Assembly (NCBI RefSeq): GCF_029227915.1
Contig: NC_079875.1
Coordinates: 24,870,001-24,934,000, forward strand
DNA: 64,000 bases
Origin: Hydractinia symbiolongicarpus
Taxonomy: Eukaryota > Cnidaria > Hydrozoa > Anthoathecata > Hydractiniidae
Reading direction: 5' to 3'
In this document: one piece after another, positions 22,804-35,800 of the stretch
Layout: each line of letters begins with the position of its first letter
Numbering within the stretch: the stretch's first letter is position 1
The notes under the pieces: model-generated
What the model was told of the DNA's origin: nothing
Databases searched by the model: none
What the model saw: the letters and a program-made list of their open reading frames with translations, nothing else
Translations under genes and position numbers: made by a program

Positions 22804-25326
22804 TCCCAGCTATTGGTATTTCGACCTTCCGCCAAAAGACTGCCCACCTATTCCTGAACCAGATTTAATCTTTCTTAACTCAACAGACGCAAATAATTCA
22901 ACGTGTCGCATATACTTTAATTTATGTCAGTCGATGTATTTTCAGTGTGCTGGTTCGGTGTGTGTCAACTATCTGAACACTGAAGATTATATAAACTTTC
23001 TAGGTGAAACAGTATCACATCCATTTCATGAAAGTAAGTGATGGTTTTTTAGTGTTCACTATTTATTTTCTTTATGTATGCTACACATGCTACATAAAGC
23101 TCCACCAGGTTTTCTTAATACTAAACGTATCAAGGTCGTTGGATGCGGCCCAGTGTTGATATTTATTTGATGTGTGTTTGTAATGGCAATGTATGCAAAT
23201 ATAAAATCTGTAATACTGTTTCTTGAAATCTGTAACGTCTTAAAACCTTCTCAGACATGAAAGAAAAATTTGTGCTGTCATCGTTGTTGTTTTTTTGTGA
23301 AGTATGGATAATGTAAATGGCATCAGTATTCTATTTATTTATTTAAGAATACTGAACGAGAATGTGAGGTATAAATAACGTTAAATTTTTTCACTTTAGA
23401 TCATGATGCGAAGGGTTTTAGAGCACAGTACCCTGGGCAATATTTACAATGCAAAAATGGTAGAAAGAAAGTAACAACCACTTTTGTTTTCACGTGTGAC
23501 AAAAGTAAGGTCTGGAATCGAAATGTCAGGAAGCAGCATGGTGGCTCTGAGGCTCCCAAGCCAGATTTAGTGCTGTTTAACAACAATACTTGTGAAGTGG
23601 GTTGTGTCTGTAATTGTCAAATGTCTAATGATTTTCTTACGCTTTCTGTCCTGTAACCGAACAACGATCCCCATAGTTGTATTTATATAAATCTTTCTGT
23701 CTTATCTTAGTACACAGTGAGTTTCAACTACTCTGGTGCATGTTTGAAACTATCGCCAGGCGATTCACGAACAAAAAATATCAGCACTGGTTCTTTTATA
23801 CTCATCCTGTAAGTTTTTCACTGACTGTTTATTTTTTGTCAAAAGTTTTTAGATGATCAAGCGCTTTCTTAATGTTGTGTGTGTGTGTATTTTCAGATTT
23901 TTTCCTGCGGTTGTATTGTATTTCTTGCTGGGAATTCTCATCAATCGTGTGCGTGGTCACACAGGAAAAGATATGATTCCACAGAGAGAATTTTGGAGTG
24001 ATCTACCAGAGTTAATCATGGTAAGTGTGTCCACATTAACGTTCTTATTTCGAAGCAATACGCGATTCTTATAAAATGCAATGGTATCCTAATTCAAAAA
24101 CTGCGTTTTTTTGTCATTATATATTCGATTGATTTGTTTTTCACTAGTCGTTTCTATTCCGAGGAATGATTTTGATCAAAATGCATGAAAACTGAGTTTT
24201 AACCCTATTCACGTACTACCCCTGTAAGTTCTGAACCACTACTTCAGAGATACTCTACATATATCAAACCCATCACAAACTAACAAAAATGGCAGCCTCA
24301 TTTTTATGTCTGACCACGTGTCAATGGTGACATCAGCAAAAATACGAAAAATGGCAATAAATTTATTGTGTCAATGCGCCCTTTTTAGGGAGGTGTTTAG
24401 TGTCCAAATTGTGTCAATTAACTTCTAAAGATAATGGATATTCAGATTTTATGACTTTTAAGTTGTTTCCAGGCTTCTTGTTACCATTATGGGGCGCAAA
24501 AATGAACAAATTTCTATTTGAGTTTATTAAGGTCACCTCAAAGAAGAATGAAAAAATAATATGTATGTATCACAATATGTATACCCACACATACCCACTT
24601 TATGTTTCTAAATATTTAGAGCTTAGAAATATCGAAAAAAAGCAGAAATAAAAATGGCGGTATTTTACGCTATGGGGTATTTTACGCCCTTGTAACTTAA
24701 TATTGACCTCGGGCGTAAAAGGGCACAAGAGCAAAATAAAAAAAATATTATATATTATATATATATTATATAAGCGGTATTTAGTGGTTAAGTAATCAGA
24801 ATCGTGTTCATTGTAATCAAAATAAAAGGCATGTTAAGTTATTTTCTTTTATCATAAAGGGCGTTCGGTTACGTGTTGGTGGCGCAATTGTGATTTTTTT
24901 CTGACTGAAAATCAGTAAATTTGAAACATATCAATATTGATCTAAGGATAACTAATACGAACAGTAAACAATGTTTGCCCTAACAAGCACTTTGGCGAAA
25001 AATAATATCTTCAATAATGGCGAAAAGTAATTCAAAAAGTTTTGTCTATGTTCAATATTAAATTTCAAAAATGAATAAGGTCTTGGAAGAAAAAAGTTTG
25101 GATTGTTTAGACTTTATATTTCACAGAAACTGATCGGTATCTGCAAATTTCTTGACTGTCTCGTGCGTTATTCCGATGACATCGTTATTATGGTGACATC
25201 GCTACAGGAACATGACACGGACTGTCGTTTTATTTTTTATTGTAGGACGGATTTGCATTTACTATGGCAACAGTCACGTGTCATTCGGAAGATCGCAGTA
25301 AAAACGAATATACTTCTGTGGATTGA
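22804..25326 (+). CDS. Cation-dependent mannose-6-phosphate-receptor-like (MRH) protein, 5' exon not found
   Basis: Five exons (22804-23033, 23400-23596, 23711-23808, 23897-24020, 25246-25326) join in consistent phase and close at TGA. The luminal part reads as an MRH domain: a Cys pair (CAGSVC), PGQYLQC, an Arg/Lys stretch then FVFTCD, and NTCEYTVSFNYSGAC. One membrane segment follows (FILILFFPAVVLYFLLGIL). The short tail has EFWSDLPELIM plus DGFAF, matching the tail start of M6PR-type receptors, and ends NEYTSVD, where YTSV fits the YxxPhi sorting signal. Such receptors carry lysosomal hydrolases between Golgi and endosomes. The exon carrying the signal peptide is missing (the first exon seen starts in phase 2). 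The exon-2 donor is GTGGGT. The 1.2-kb last intron contains a lone piggyBac-like end (TTAACCCTATTC at 24200). Confidence 0.75.
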
Positions 25327-26199
25327 AAGAGTGAGCTCTAGTGACGTCATCGTTCAACATTGTGATCAGTGAAAGTTGCATGAAGGAACATGTGAATTTA
25401 CAACTAACATTTCATGCTGAGATGGTTTCTTTTGTTTTTAGTTGTTGTTTTATAAAATTATTTTTTATACACTTCTTGAGGCTAGCAGCAACTCGCTGCG
25501 ATTTGCAAAACATTTCTATTTTGTTTGTAAAAATACTATTTTAATATAATCCATTTGACATCTTGCTTCGTATTTGATTTGTGGAAGAGAAATTATTTTC
25601 GAAGAAATTATATAACGACGTTTTTGTGTTTTTTTAATATTAAATTAACCTTTAGTTTTCAGTTTTAGAATTTTTTAGGTTGTTTTTACTATTTTTTATA
25701 AAGTTTGGTGACTTTATTGTCCGAAATTTTTAATGATCCGCGAAATTCGTTGAAATTGTTTAAAATTTATTCCCTGGTAATGAAAAATTTCGAGTTTTTT
25801 TTAAATAAAGTAGTCGTATAAAACATACAGAACCACTCGCTAGAAAACATGCGCAATAAAATTAAGTTACACGCATGATTTCAGTTTTCATGATCTCACG
25901 TATTTAGTTACCAATCCTTTTGATCTTAGTCGCCTAACTTTCCTATCGGATTAAACATTCCTGGTAAGGAAGTGTAATTTGGTCGATCACACTCCAGGCC
26001 TGCGGCGAGAAGACTTCAATGAAGCGAATAATTATGAAAAAAATATGAAGCCTCGAAATGGGAAATGGTGACGAGACAAGTAGGTTTTGGTAACATTGAG
26101 AAACATCCGAAATAAAGTTTTTAAAATCAGTTGTTTAGTAGTTTACCCTCGGACTTTGGTTTTTCATGCTTATTGTGGCTGCAACAATCTTCCAGTAAA
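25327..26199. other. Intergenic interval, nothing identified
   Basis: AT-rich sequence between the receptor-like gene and the TRIM gene, presumably holding the 3' UTR of the former and the promoter of the latter. No repeats or genes were recognised. Confidence 0.5.
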
Positions 26200-29100
26200 A
26201 TGGCAACTGCTTCATCATCCCAAGTAATCGAAAATATTCACGAGCAACTCATATGCGCTATATGTTTGGATAGGTTCACGGAACCGAAGTTTTTAGCATG
26301 TCTGCATACGTTCTGCTGTCAATGCTTACACAAGATTACCAATCAACAACCACGTGATAACGTCACGTGTCCGACATGTCGTGAAGAAACTAAGATTCCC
26401 GAGGACGGCTTGGATAAGTTGAAAACAAACTTCTTTGTTAACAGTATGCTAGATCTTGTCCAACTAAAAATTGAAGAAATTAAAAAAGAGAAAAAGAAGG
26501 GAGAGAAGTGTGAACAGTGTCAAGAACATGATAACGCCATATCAAGGTTTGTTCAATATCTCCTTTGACGCCACGCGACTTTAAGCAATAGCTCTTTTGA
26601 ACGTGTTGCGCAAGAATACTCTCTGCAAACTCACCCACATGTCTTGTTTTTAAACAGAACATTTAAAATTTAGGTGAGGTTGGATGCGTTTGGTGCTTAC
26701 ATTTTTTTCAGCCTTGTGCATGGAAAAACTAGGCTGATAACTTTCTTTATGTTTCTAATTTTTTGCGAAATCTCAGCCTGAATGTTCTTATAAACTTTTG
26801 TTAACTAGTATAAATAAAAGTGCGTTTGTGAATTATTGTTGGGTAGAATCTTGGGAATTTAGACCTCTTGCAAAAAAATAATTATTTGAGAAAAATTTAT
26901 TTAAAAATAATTTTCTAAGAAAACAGTTTCTGCTAAGAGTACTGATGAGCCGTGAGACGTGGATACATCTGATCAGTAAGAAACAGATGCAGTCTGTTAT
27001 TTTATTTGCGCTTTTTTCAGTTTACGTAAAGTCTTAACATTATACCATTTTTTAGATGCATAGAGTGTGACTTAGTGTTATGTGGAAGCTGCATAGCTGA
27101 TCACAAACGAGGACGCACTACCCTTGACCATCGCATCATATCAATGGAAGAAGAAGAATACAGCGATCGACAATCCCTCGATAAATACACGCTCACATTT
27201 TGTCGATATCACACCCGTAATGTGATTAAGTATTTCTGCAACACATGCGACGAAGCAGTGTGTCGCGTCTGTACGATATTAGAACATCGCGAACATCAGT
27301 TTGTCTACCCCAAAGAGGCTATGCCACAACAGAAACCTATAATAGAAGAACTTCTGGTGCAAACAAAGAAACACATTCCTGTTCTTAAATCGACTATTCG
27401 AGATATAACATCTATGCAGGGAACATTAAAAGATTGTCGCGCATCGATAGTCAGTGAAATTAACGCCAAAACACAAGCACGTATAGACGCGTTATTACTG
27501 TCAAAAGATAAACTTATTGGCGATTTAGATCGCGTATATACAGCTAAGCAAAAGACACTCAGTTTACAATCGGATGGCGTTGAATTAGAATTAGGGAAGA
27601 TAACTGGCTGCTGTAGTTTTGCAGATAATGTCTTAAAGTTTGGAAACGAGGTTGAAATTTTGCAAATCAAATCGAGGCTACAAGAACTAAATAAACTTTC
27701 TATTAAGTTGGATCCAGAAGAAGATGATTCTATTCAATACATTGCAGACGTTGACCCTGCACTCAACACTATTGATTGTCTGGGTAAAATCTCTTCAAGT
27801 CAAACATTTGCGTCGCTTTCTTACGCTGAAGGTGACGGCTTAGAAACACCGAGGGTTGGAATCGAAACAAGCATAGTGGTACACGCTCAAAACAGACATG
27901 GGAAAAAATGCACAGGTAGTGATCGCGTCGAAGCGACTTTGGTTCTCCCGGATGAAACCAGAAAAGTGATGACGGCGGAAGATAACGGTAAGATTACACG
28001 TCAAACGCGTCGAACTCCCGACAGAATACTGGCGACAAAACTGAGAGCTAAACCTAAACCCCCACGTGACTCTAAAATTGTGAAAAGAGTAGAATTTAAA
28101 TGAGCATGTTTATATGATGGCGTTGTAAGTCCCTCTTTCGGACTAAACAACGCAACTCTTTTTTTAAAAGTGAGTTCAACCAAGGATAGTCGTGCTTTTT
28201 ATTCCGAAATAGGGACAGTTTTGGCTGTAAGTTTAATTTAAAAAATAGAAAGATAAAAATTATATGCAAGATTTTTTCAAATAAAAAACAGACACAAGTA
28301 AAACAATTCAAACACGCCTTTAAAAGTATGTCTTTTAGCCAATCACAGCGACGCTTCCTTGGTTGAACTCACCATAGACCACGTGCAAATTAAATCGAAT
28401 ATCATCTATTTTAGACGACGGTACATACACCATAAGTTTTGTACCTGATGTCAGCGGAAAACACTTGCTTCAAATCACAATGCAAGAAAAGCCGATACGG
28501 GGTAGCCCGTTCAAAATTGTCGTCATAAATAGGCGAGAGTACAACGAAGTCGGTACAAGCTTGTTCAAGTTTGGACAATATGGTTCGAAACGTCGAGAGT
28601 TTAAGTCACCGTTTGGTGTGGCAAGCGACTTGGAAGGATTTATTTACGTTGCTGATAGTTACAACCATCGAGTGCAAACTTTCGGACCGAGAGGAGAGTT
28701 TGTTCACATGTTTGGTTCCCATGGAGACAGAAAAGGGGAGTTTAACTGTCCGACAGACGTTGCTGTGTCGCCAAATAATAGACTCGTTGTTTGCGACAAC
28801 GGAAATAATCGCGTCCAGGTTTTTGGTAGAAATGGAAATTTTATAGCGAAGTTTGGAAGAGAAGGAGCGAAGAACGGTCATTTTAAATCACCATGGGGCA
28901 TAACAGTTTCTACTATTTCTCGGGAAATAATTGTCGCAGACACCGACAACCATCGAATCCAAATCTTCACCGCTGAAGGTAAGTTTGTCATGAAGTTTGG
29001 ATCGCACGGTGACCGAGCTGGTCAGTTCAATTCTCCTTGCTACGTTGCTGTGAATCCAGAGAACGAACATGTCTTAGTGTCTGACTCCAAAAATCATCGG

Positions 29101-29397
29101 ATACAAATCTTTGATCGGAGAGGGAAGTTTATCCAGTTGTTTGGAGTACAAGGTCAACAAGACGGGCAGTTCAACCACCCTCGTGGACTCTCTATGGATA
29201 TCGCCAACAATGTTATTGTTTCAGACATGGGAAACCATCGACTACAAATACTGACGTACAGTGGCAAGATGGTCAAATGTATTGGTTCGGAAGGGAATGG
29301 TGACGGACAGTTGTCTTTTCCAGAGAGTGTGGCAGTTACACCAAATGGTTACATCATAGTGTCAGATCTGAGCAATAATCGCATTCAAGTGTTTTAA
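26200..29397 (+). CDS. TRIM71/LIN-41-like RING, B-box, filamin, NHL protein
   Basis: Exons 26200-26546, 27056-27987 and 28415-29397 join in phase to give 753 residues. In order: RING finger (about 19-65; CAICLDRF, CLHTFCCQC, CPTCREE), B-box 1 (about 103-135; CEQC, CIEC, CGSCIADH), B-box 2 (about 165-205; CRYH, CNTCDEAVC), a coiled coil (to about 340), a filamin-type Ig fold split by intron 2, and six NHL repeats to the last residue (NRIQVF). Two B-boxes plus filamin plus NHL is the TRIM71 (LIN-41) layout; TRIM2/3 have one B-box. Family members are ubiquitin ligases and mRNA-binding repressors in developmental timing. The start is the first ATG upstream of the RING, in an aaaATGG context, five bases after a TCTTCCAG acceptor-like site. 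The gene looks intact. Confidence 0.88.
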
Positions 29398-29989
29398 AAT
29401 TATCCAGCTTGAGAAATTGTAAATAGATGATTTAGTTTTAAATATATTTTCATATCATATATGTCTAGTTTGTTTGACTTATGATGTCGAGTTTCAAATT
29501 AGATTTTTCGACGAACAAAACATTCAAAATAAGAATCGTGGAGGAAAAAACATCCTGTTTTTGAGTTTTTAGGTAAATGTTTTAACGCAAGCCAATTTAA
29601 AACAAGTTCGTATCCATTCGTTGTATCATAAATTTAAAAGTGGATCGCTAGGTTTCAATTTCCAACATTCTGATTTTGTACAATACCCCATCATAATTTT
29701 ATTTCTTTCCCTCCACTAACATCAAACGCGTTATAGAAATTTACCGACTTTCGCGTCATTGGAAACCTTCATGTCACAACACCTTTAAAACATTCAAAAT
29801 TTGAGAAATGTCGTTTTGTATGAAGGTTTCTTATGCGGCTTTCTGTTAACGTGATATGCGTCGTCCCTGATACTAAGCAGGCTGCTAAGGTCCTCGTCAG
29901 CTTTTTAAGGAACAGGGGCATAAAATCTTGCTTCAGTGTCAAAAAAACCGGCACTTCAATGTGGATATTATATACGTATGGGTCACCCT

Positions 29990-30048
29990 CGTTCCCAGGG
30001 ATTTATGTCATTCGGATATGAGAGAAGACAAAAATCGAGGGTGTGTTT
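29990..30048 (-). repeat. Fragment of repeat family B (CCCTGGGAACGAGG end)
   Basis: On the minus strand it reads TGTCTTCTCTCATATC ... CCCTGGGAACGAGGGTG, matching the right part of the copy at 52011-52136. Confidence 0.6.
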
Positions 30049-30409
30049 CGTGTCTCAAATCTCTGTGATAGGTATTGTTTTAGAGTGACGGGTACAAAAA
30101 TGATTAGCAAAGTATATGTGGTGAATAGGGTACTCCATTTATACATTGTAATTGAGAACACGTTAGTTTGTTTTCTATTTTGCAAAATATCGAACTACAC
30201 TATTTATCTTACTCTTTGCAAGTAAAAATATATGCTGCGTTTTTACTCAAGCTTTGCGGTGACAAAATGACCAAAACCGGTTTGGTCAGTTCCTGAAAGA
30301 GCACTGTGGCTCCACCCTCTTTCCCAGTGTTTTTTGCCTTTGTGATGCAACCCCTGGGAACAAGAGTATGCTGTGGCCTATTCAAACGGCCTCTGGATAG
30401 CCTCATCAT

Positions 30410-30470
30410 CAGGGCATCTTGTATCCTTTCTGACCCTGGGACGGCGATACGAACATGGCCCTGGAAGAGG
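30410..30470 (+). repeat. Left arm of a 61-bp inverted repeat pair
   Basis: Begins CAGGGCATCTTGTATCC, then ACCCTGGGACGGCGATACG and GAACATGGCCCTGGAAGAGG. It matches the reverse complement of 32246-32306 with only a few differences; the pair may be the termini of one element of about 1.9 kb or two independent insertions. Confidence 0.75.
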
Positions 30471-31061
30471 CTGGTCCGATATTAAACCTGATTGGCGTGG
30501 ATATGTCACATAATTATTGCGTCATACAAAATATTTTGGCGAGGCGGCGAGTCTGTGACGAACAGGAAGCGTATTAAAATGGTGGAGGAGTATCATGTTT
30601 TCGAAATGAACATTTTAATATAAAGCATTACTAAGCAATGAGAGTATAAAATAAGACATCATAAAGTAATACTGCTTACATGACAATATTTCAATAGCTG
30701 GGAATGTTTAATAAAACTAGAAAAGTAGCTAGCTTGCACACTATACTTAGCAAACTATCAAGATAAGAACAAAAGAAAGAAACTCAACTTGTTTCCAAGT
30801 GGCCAGGTTTAATTTGCAGCTTTTTGCAAAGAATGACGTTGCATAAAATTATTAGCTGAAGGAGATCTTGCCGCCCATGTCCTTTATAGACAAAATAATT
30901 TTGCACAAAATATCAAAAAATGTTTTTTTTTACAAAATATATGTAGCATTACGTTTTAAAATATATCAGGTTGTTATTAGTGGGTATGTTTTATTACCTT
31001 ATTCACCTATATGTATACACACCATCCAGATAAACTATCTGAGTTCATCACTACCATATGC

Positions 31062-31310
31062 CGCACGTAGTGTAGTGGGTTCGTCTGCGGCTCCCAGTTC
31101 TGGGGACCGCGGATGGAATCCCGCTCACTGCATGGCAGTATGTTAGTGATGAACAAAGTAGTTCTTCTTCAATTTGACTTACACGCATTATACTCGCCCG
31201 TCATGATCAGAGGTCTGATCGGGGTGAAGCATTCTCTGTTGAGAATGAAATACGGATGTGCTATGACAAATATTCACCTATACAGTATAATGCTTTTCAT
31301 AAACTTTTTG
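31062..31310 (+). mobile_element. tRNA-derived SINE
   Basis: The head contains a polymerase-III A-box-like TAGTGTAGTGGG (31068-31079) and, 31 bases on, a B-box-like GGATGGAATCC (31111-31121), with a CTCCCAGTTCTGGGG stem between them as in a tRNA anticodon arm region. An unrelated body follows. The B box differs from GGTTCGANTCC at a few positions and the acceptor stem does not pair, so this is a SINE rather than a functional tRNA. The 3' end is not sharply defined. Confidence 0.55.
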
Positions 31311-32245
31311 GATTATTTATGTTTTAAACAAAAAAAATGTTGTTGTTATAGATCTCTGTGCGCAATAAAAGGTGAGCTTGCTGAGTAAAAAATAAAAAAG
31401 CTGTAAGGCATTTTATAAACATTATGTCATTAGGAAAAGAAAAAGCAGAATTTATAAGTAATTGGTGGCTTTTTGGAAATGTTGAGGCCACAAAATGTAA
31501 AAGCAAAAAAGACTTTTAAAGTAAAATACTTTTTTGAAGCCTTTTTCACACAATATAACTGCAGTGAGTCCACCATATACGAATTCAGTTTCAGTTAACT
31601 ATTGTTTTAACAAACTTTGTGCAAAAAAGAATAATAAAAAAGCAACTTTGAGATTCGTACAGCAAAATCCTGGTCCTCATATAAAAGCAATAATGCAGAC
31701 AAAGATATGAACTTACAGTAAACGAGAATTCTAAATTTAAGCTAAAATGAATAAAAAATGTAAATGTTAATATGAAGTTAAATTTCTGCCTAGCTGCTTT
31801 AAGTCAGGCACCTAGAATGATACGACCAGTTGAAAATTATGTAGCCGTATTTGCACCTTAGAGAACCAACGAAGTGGTATGGTCAGGTGGGTAAATCATT
31901 TAGTAATTTCCAAGTTACCAGCTAAGTTTTGCAACGCAGTGCTTGCTGGTCAACCAATTCAGAAAAATACACATAACTAAAGTGCTTGAATTTCTTTAAG
32001 TAAACAGCGGCCTAAATAACATGATTGTATATGTATGCATTCAGAAAACAATCAAGGGCAATATTCGAGCAGTTTGTGTGTTGCGGATGGGAAAATCAAA
32101 AGAAACTCGCCGCACGTATTTGTGACGTAAAACGCCGAGCTTGCTTTAGCTCTGCAAGGTTATGTATAAAACTTTGATTAATTTAGACAAATTTCATTAA
32201 ATATTACACACAGAAAAGCTGTGTATTGGAGAATTACGTGATGGA

Positions 32246-32306
32246 GCCTCCTCCAGGGCCATGTTCGTATCGCGGTCCCAGGGTCAGAAAGGTACAAGAT
32301 GCCCTG
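32246..32306 (-). repeat. Right arm of the 61-bp inverted repeat pair
   Basis: Near-identical reverse complement of 30410-30470. The immediate flanks of the two arms do not show an obvious target duplication. Confidence 0.75.
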
Positions 32307-32893
32307 GGGGAGGAGGTTGGTCTCTGGAGACTAAAGAATCCCTGACGTTGTATTGTCTGTTATGGCACCCCATAGTACAACTGTTTTTGCGAATTCAGCA
32401 CCTTTTTTATGTCGTCAATTTTATGAAGAATCTGAAATCACTATGGCGAAATCATTGCATCAATCTTCTATTCCAGCTGGCTTATTTTGGTTCTCCATTT
32501 TCTATGTGCTTATACTATAGTGCCAATGTTCTAGGACTTGATATAGCCACATTCTTACAGTGTAACATGACTCTTAAGTGGATTATTCCACCTCATACCG
32601 ATGAGGTGGAATATTGCAGAAACTATTCATCTTCGCCATATTGTGTTATTGCTATCTCTTCTTTTATTCAAATTCATTAAATATTTGAGACATTTGGTAA
32701 TAAAGTTTTAAAATTGGCGCAAATGTGTTTCGTTAAATCGTTATATATATATATTCTTGGTCTTTTTTTAATTTTTTGTTTGATTTTCAGTTTATCCTAA
32801 CTCAAATGTATATAGTAAACAGTAGCTTTAGTTTATTGACATTTGCATTGATGGCAAAATATGTGAATTTGTGCATTAACAGGTGTATACAAA

Positions 32894-35800
32894 ATGACTT
32901 CTCTCAGTGAAAGAACGTTGCGATGGGGCATTATTGGAAGTGGCTTAATTTGTGCAGATTTCTGTATAGCACTATCAACATTACCCCAATCTGAGCATGC
33001 TATAGTGCATGTTGGTGCACGAAGTATTGATAAAGCGAGAACATTTGCATCAAGATTTAGCATTGAAAACTTTAGTGACAGTTACAAATGTGTGGTGGAG
33101 GATGGAAATGTAGATATTGTGTACATTGGAACTATAAACACTACTCACAAAGAGTTGAGTTTGCTTGCTCTAAATCATGGAAAGGCTGTACTATGTGAAA
33201 AACCATCTGTTTTGAACAGTACTGAACTGGAAGAAGTTTTGAATTGTGCAAAAATCAACAAAGTATTTTACATGGAGGTAAGCTTATTTGTTTTAATGTT
33301 TAAAAAAAAGTAAAGTTAAAGTTAAATGATGTTAATTTTTTAAAAAGGCAGTATGGACGAGATGTCTACCGCTTCATCGGCAAGTGCTTACCAAACTTAA
33401 TAATGGGGATTACGGTGATTTAAATGTTATGCTGGGTACATTTGGTTTCCCCTTGTTTGACCGACAACGTATCTATGATCCAAATTTGGGAGGAAGTATT
33501 TTATTAGACATAGGATTGTACCTGCTTACTATGGCTGATATGATGTTTGGTGAGCACAAGTTGAAAGAAATACATGCTTGTGGCCATGTTGAAAAAACTG
33601 GAGTTGATCGATCAGCAAGTGTAACTTTAACATTTGAAGGAAATAAGATAGCACAGTTACTTGCAAGTGGTGGTAAGGATATTCTGGATTACATTTTTTA
33701 CTGTTTTCTTTGAATATAAAAGACAAAATCAAAAAATATATATTTGGGGGAAGAAAAATGGTTTATTTGCGTTGGTTACGTGTACTGATTATATGTAGTC
33801 CTTTTTAATGCATGTGGACACATATTTACATATATACATATTCGGTGTACCATATTTAGGCTAAATTTAGTGATTCACAAAAACCAAGTTTATATAATGT
33901 ATAGACAATTTGCGATGTCATTTTGCTAATCACTGTACACAGTCAACTTTATGATTGAATTGCACATTAATCAGTCTTTTCTTATTTTAAGTATATTTTC
34001 TCTTCACAAATTTTAAGTTATGCGTTAGGGATTTTTTGGTTGTTTTCAGCTTTTGTAAATTTAGATTATATCTTGGCTTAGATTGGAGAAGAACTAACTA
34101 AAAATATATAAATAGTGACATCAACATTACTATACCAACTTGCACTAATCTGGAAAAACCTGCAACATCTTTGAAATACTTTCTTTTTGGTTTGACACGT
34201 GACAATTTTACTTTCAAACGACATATTTTTTTAATAATATTTAAAACCAAAAAAATCAGCATTTCAAAAAGGTTAATGAATTTTTTCTACTTCTTTATTT
34301 TTAAAGGGACATCGGGAAGGTTTAAAAAGACACCCTATCCAATATCAGCCAAAATTGGCCTTTTTATTTTTTGTTTACTGACAGACCTTTCTTGAACCCA
34401 AAAAATAAAAATATTAAAACAACTCAAATAATAATGTTTGTTTTTAAAGAAAATAGTTAAACATTTAGTTACAAATTTATAATCGGCGATTAGAAAGATT
34501 TTAGTTAACAAAAAGTGCTACCCTACTCTTTGTTTGTATATGACCATATTTTATGCGCAGAAACGTTTGAACATAGCAAAGTCTGCATTTCACAAACATA
34601 AACGTTTGTTTGTGCATTTAAATCACCAAAAGTTAACCCTAAAAAATTTAACTTTATCTTCCTTTGTGTACAGCTTTCTCTATCAAAACAAACTCCCTGT
34701 TGTCTCTTTCTACTTCAAGAGAAACAAAAAAAATCTTTTTCAAATCAATGGTCCTAAATCACAGTTTGTGCACTTAAAGAATTCTTCAGAAGAGAAGTAA
34801 AACTGACTTCATTTTATTCTTGATGTACGATGGTTATGCTAACATAATTTTTTTACTTCCCTTGACTTGTGTTTTTCTTACCTGGAAAGAAAGAAAAATA
34901 TCCTGAAAATATTTGGAAATTATGTGGAGAACGGAAATAAATTTTAGTGGCCAGCGGTTGTATATGTACGACTATAAACGAGACGCAAAAAGCCTCTCTC
35001 CTCCCCCAAATAGTCATGTTAAAGAAGTCACCCAATGTCTTGTTGTATCAGAGTTCAACTGTTTCTCAGATGATGGAAATGGAAAAATCTGAAGTTTAAT
35101 GGCCTCAACTCAGTAAAATGTAACATACAAGATAAAGTTTTACGAAACTTTATTTTATGCTGTATTTTTTAGATCACACTCTGCCGAATGACTGTGTGTT
35201 ACTTTGCAGTAAAGCAAATGTGAGAATCATCAAACCATTTTGGTCGTCTGAGAAATACATTGAGGAGTATGTAAACGGAGAAACGAAGGAACACGATTTT
35301 CCACATCCTGTTGCCGCTATGGAAACTAATTTTGTAAATTCAACTGGTTTAAGGTGCGCCAAATGTTTTTGGTTAAAGTGAAGTTTAACCTTATTATCTA
35401 TACGAGGTTTTCGTTCCTTGTAGCTAAAGTTCTCTGAAGGCTCTGTATATAGTGATTGCAACACTTAGTATATTGCAACTTCAATCCAACATGTAACAGA
35501 TTTAAAATGAAATCATGCTATCCAAATTTTCTATAACTCTCTTTAAATTGGTTAAATTCCAGTTGTGATTCAACCTATACACTCTTCTCTTTTTTAAAAA
35601 TCTGACGAGGGTGGCTGTTCTTATTTTTGGAGGTATTTTTACCCGAAATTATGTCTCCTCATTTTTTTTCTAAAGTTTAAGAGTCAAGGAAGAATGTTTT
35701 TTGCTAATGGAAGCTTTATAATTGTGTTCACAAACAATCGAGCGTTCTTATTTTATGATCATTTCAGTTTTATAAGCAAAGATTTGAACTTGAGGTTGTT

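Larger units (their letters stand above)
29398..32893. other. Repeat-bearing intergenic region
   Basis: This interval holds the TRIM gene's 3' flank, a reversed family-B repeat fragment near 29990-30048, an inverted-repeat pair (30410-30470 and 32246-32306) and a tRNA-like SINE near 31062. A short inverted pair, AAACCTTCAT at about 29764 and ATGAAGGTTT at about 29820, also occurs. No protein-coding gene was supported. Confidence 0.5.

Noticed and set aside
28096-29070. Minus-strand frames opposite the TRIM71-like exons
   Set aside because: Shadows of the filamin and NHL coding strand.
31062-31135. Candidate tRNA gene
   Set aside because: A and B boxes are visible but the acceptor stem does not pair; it fits a SINE head better.
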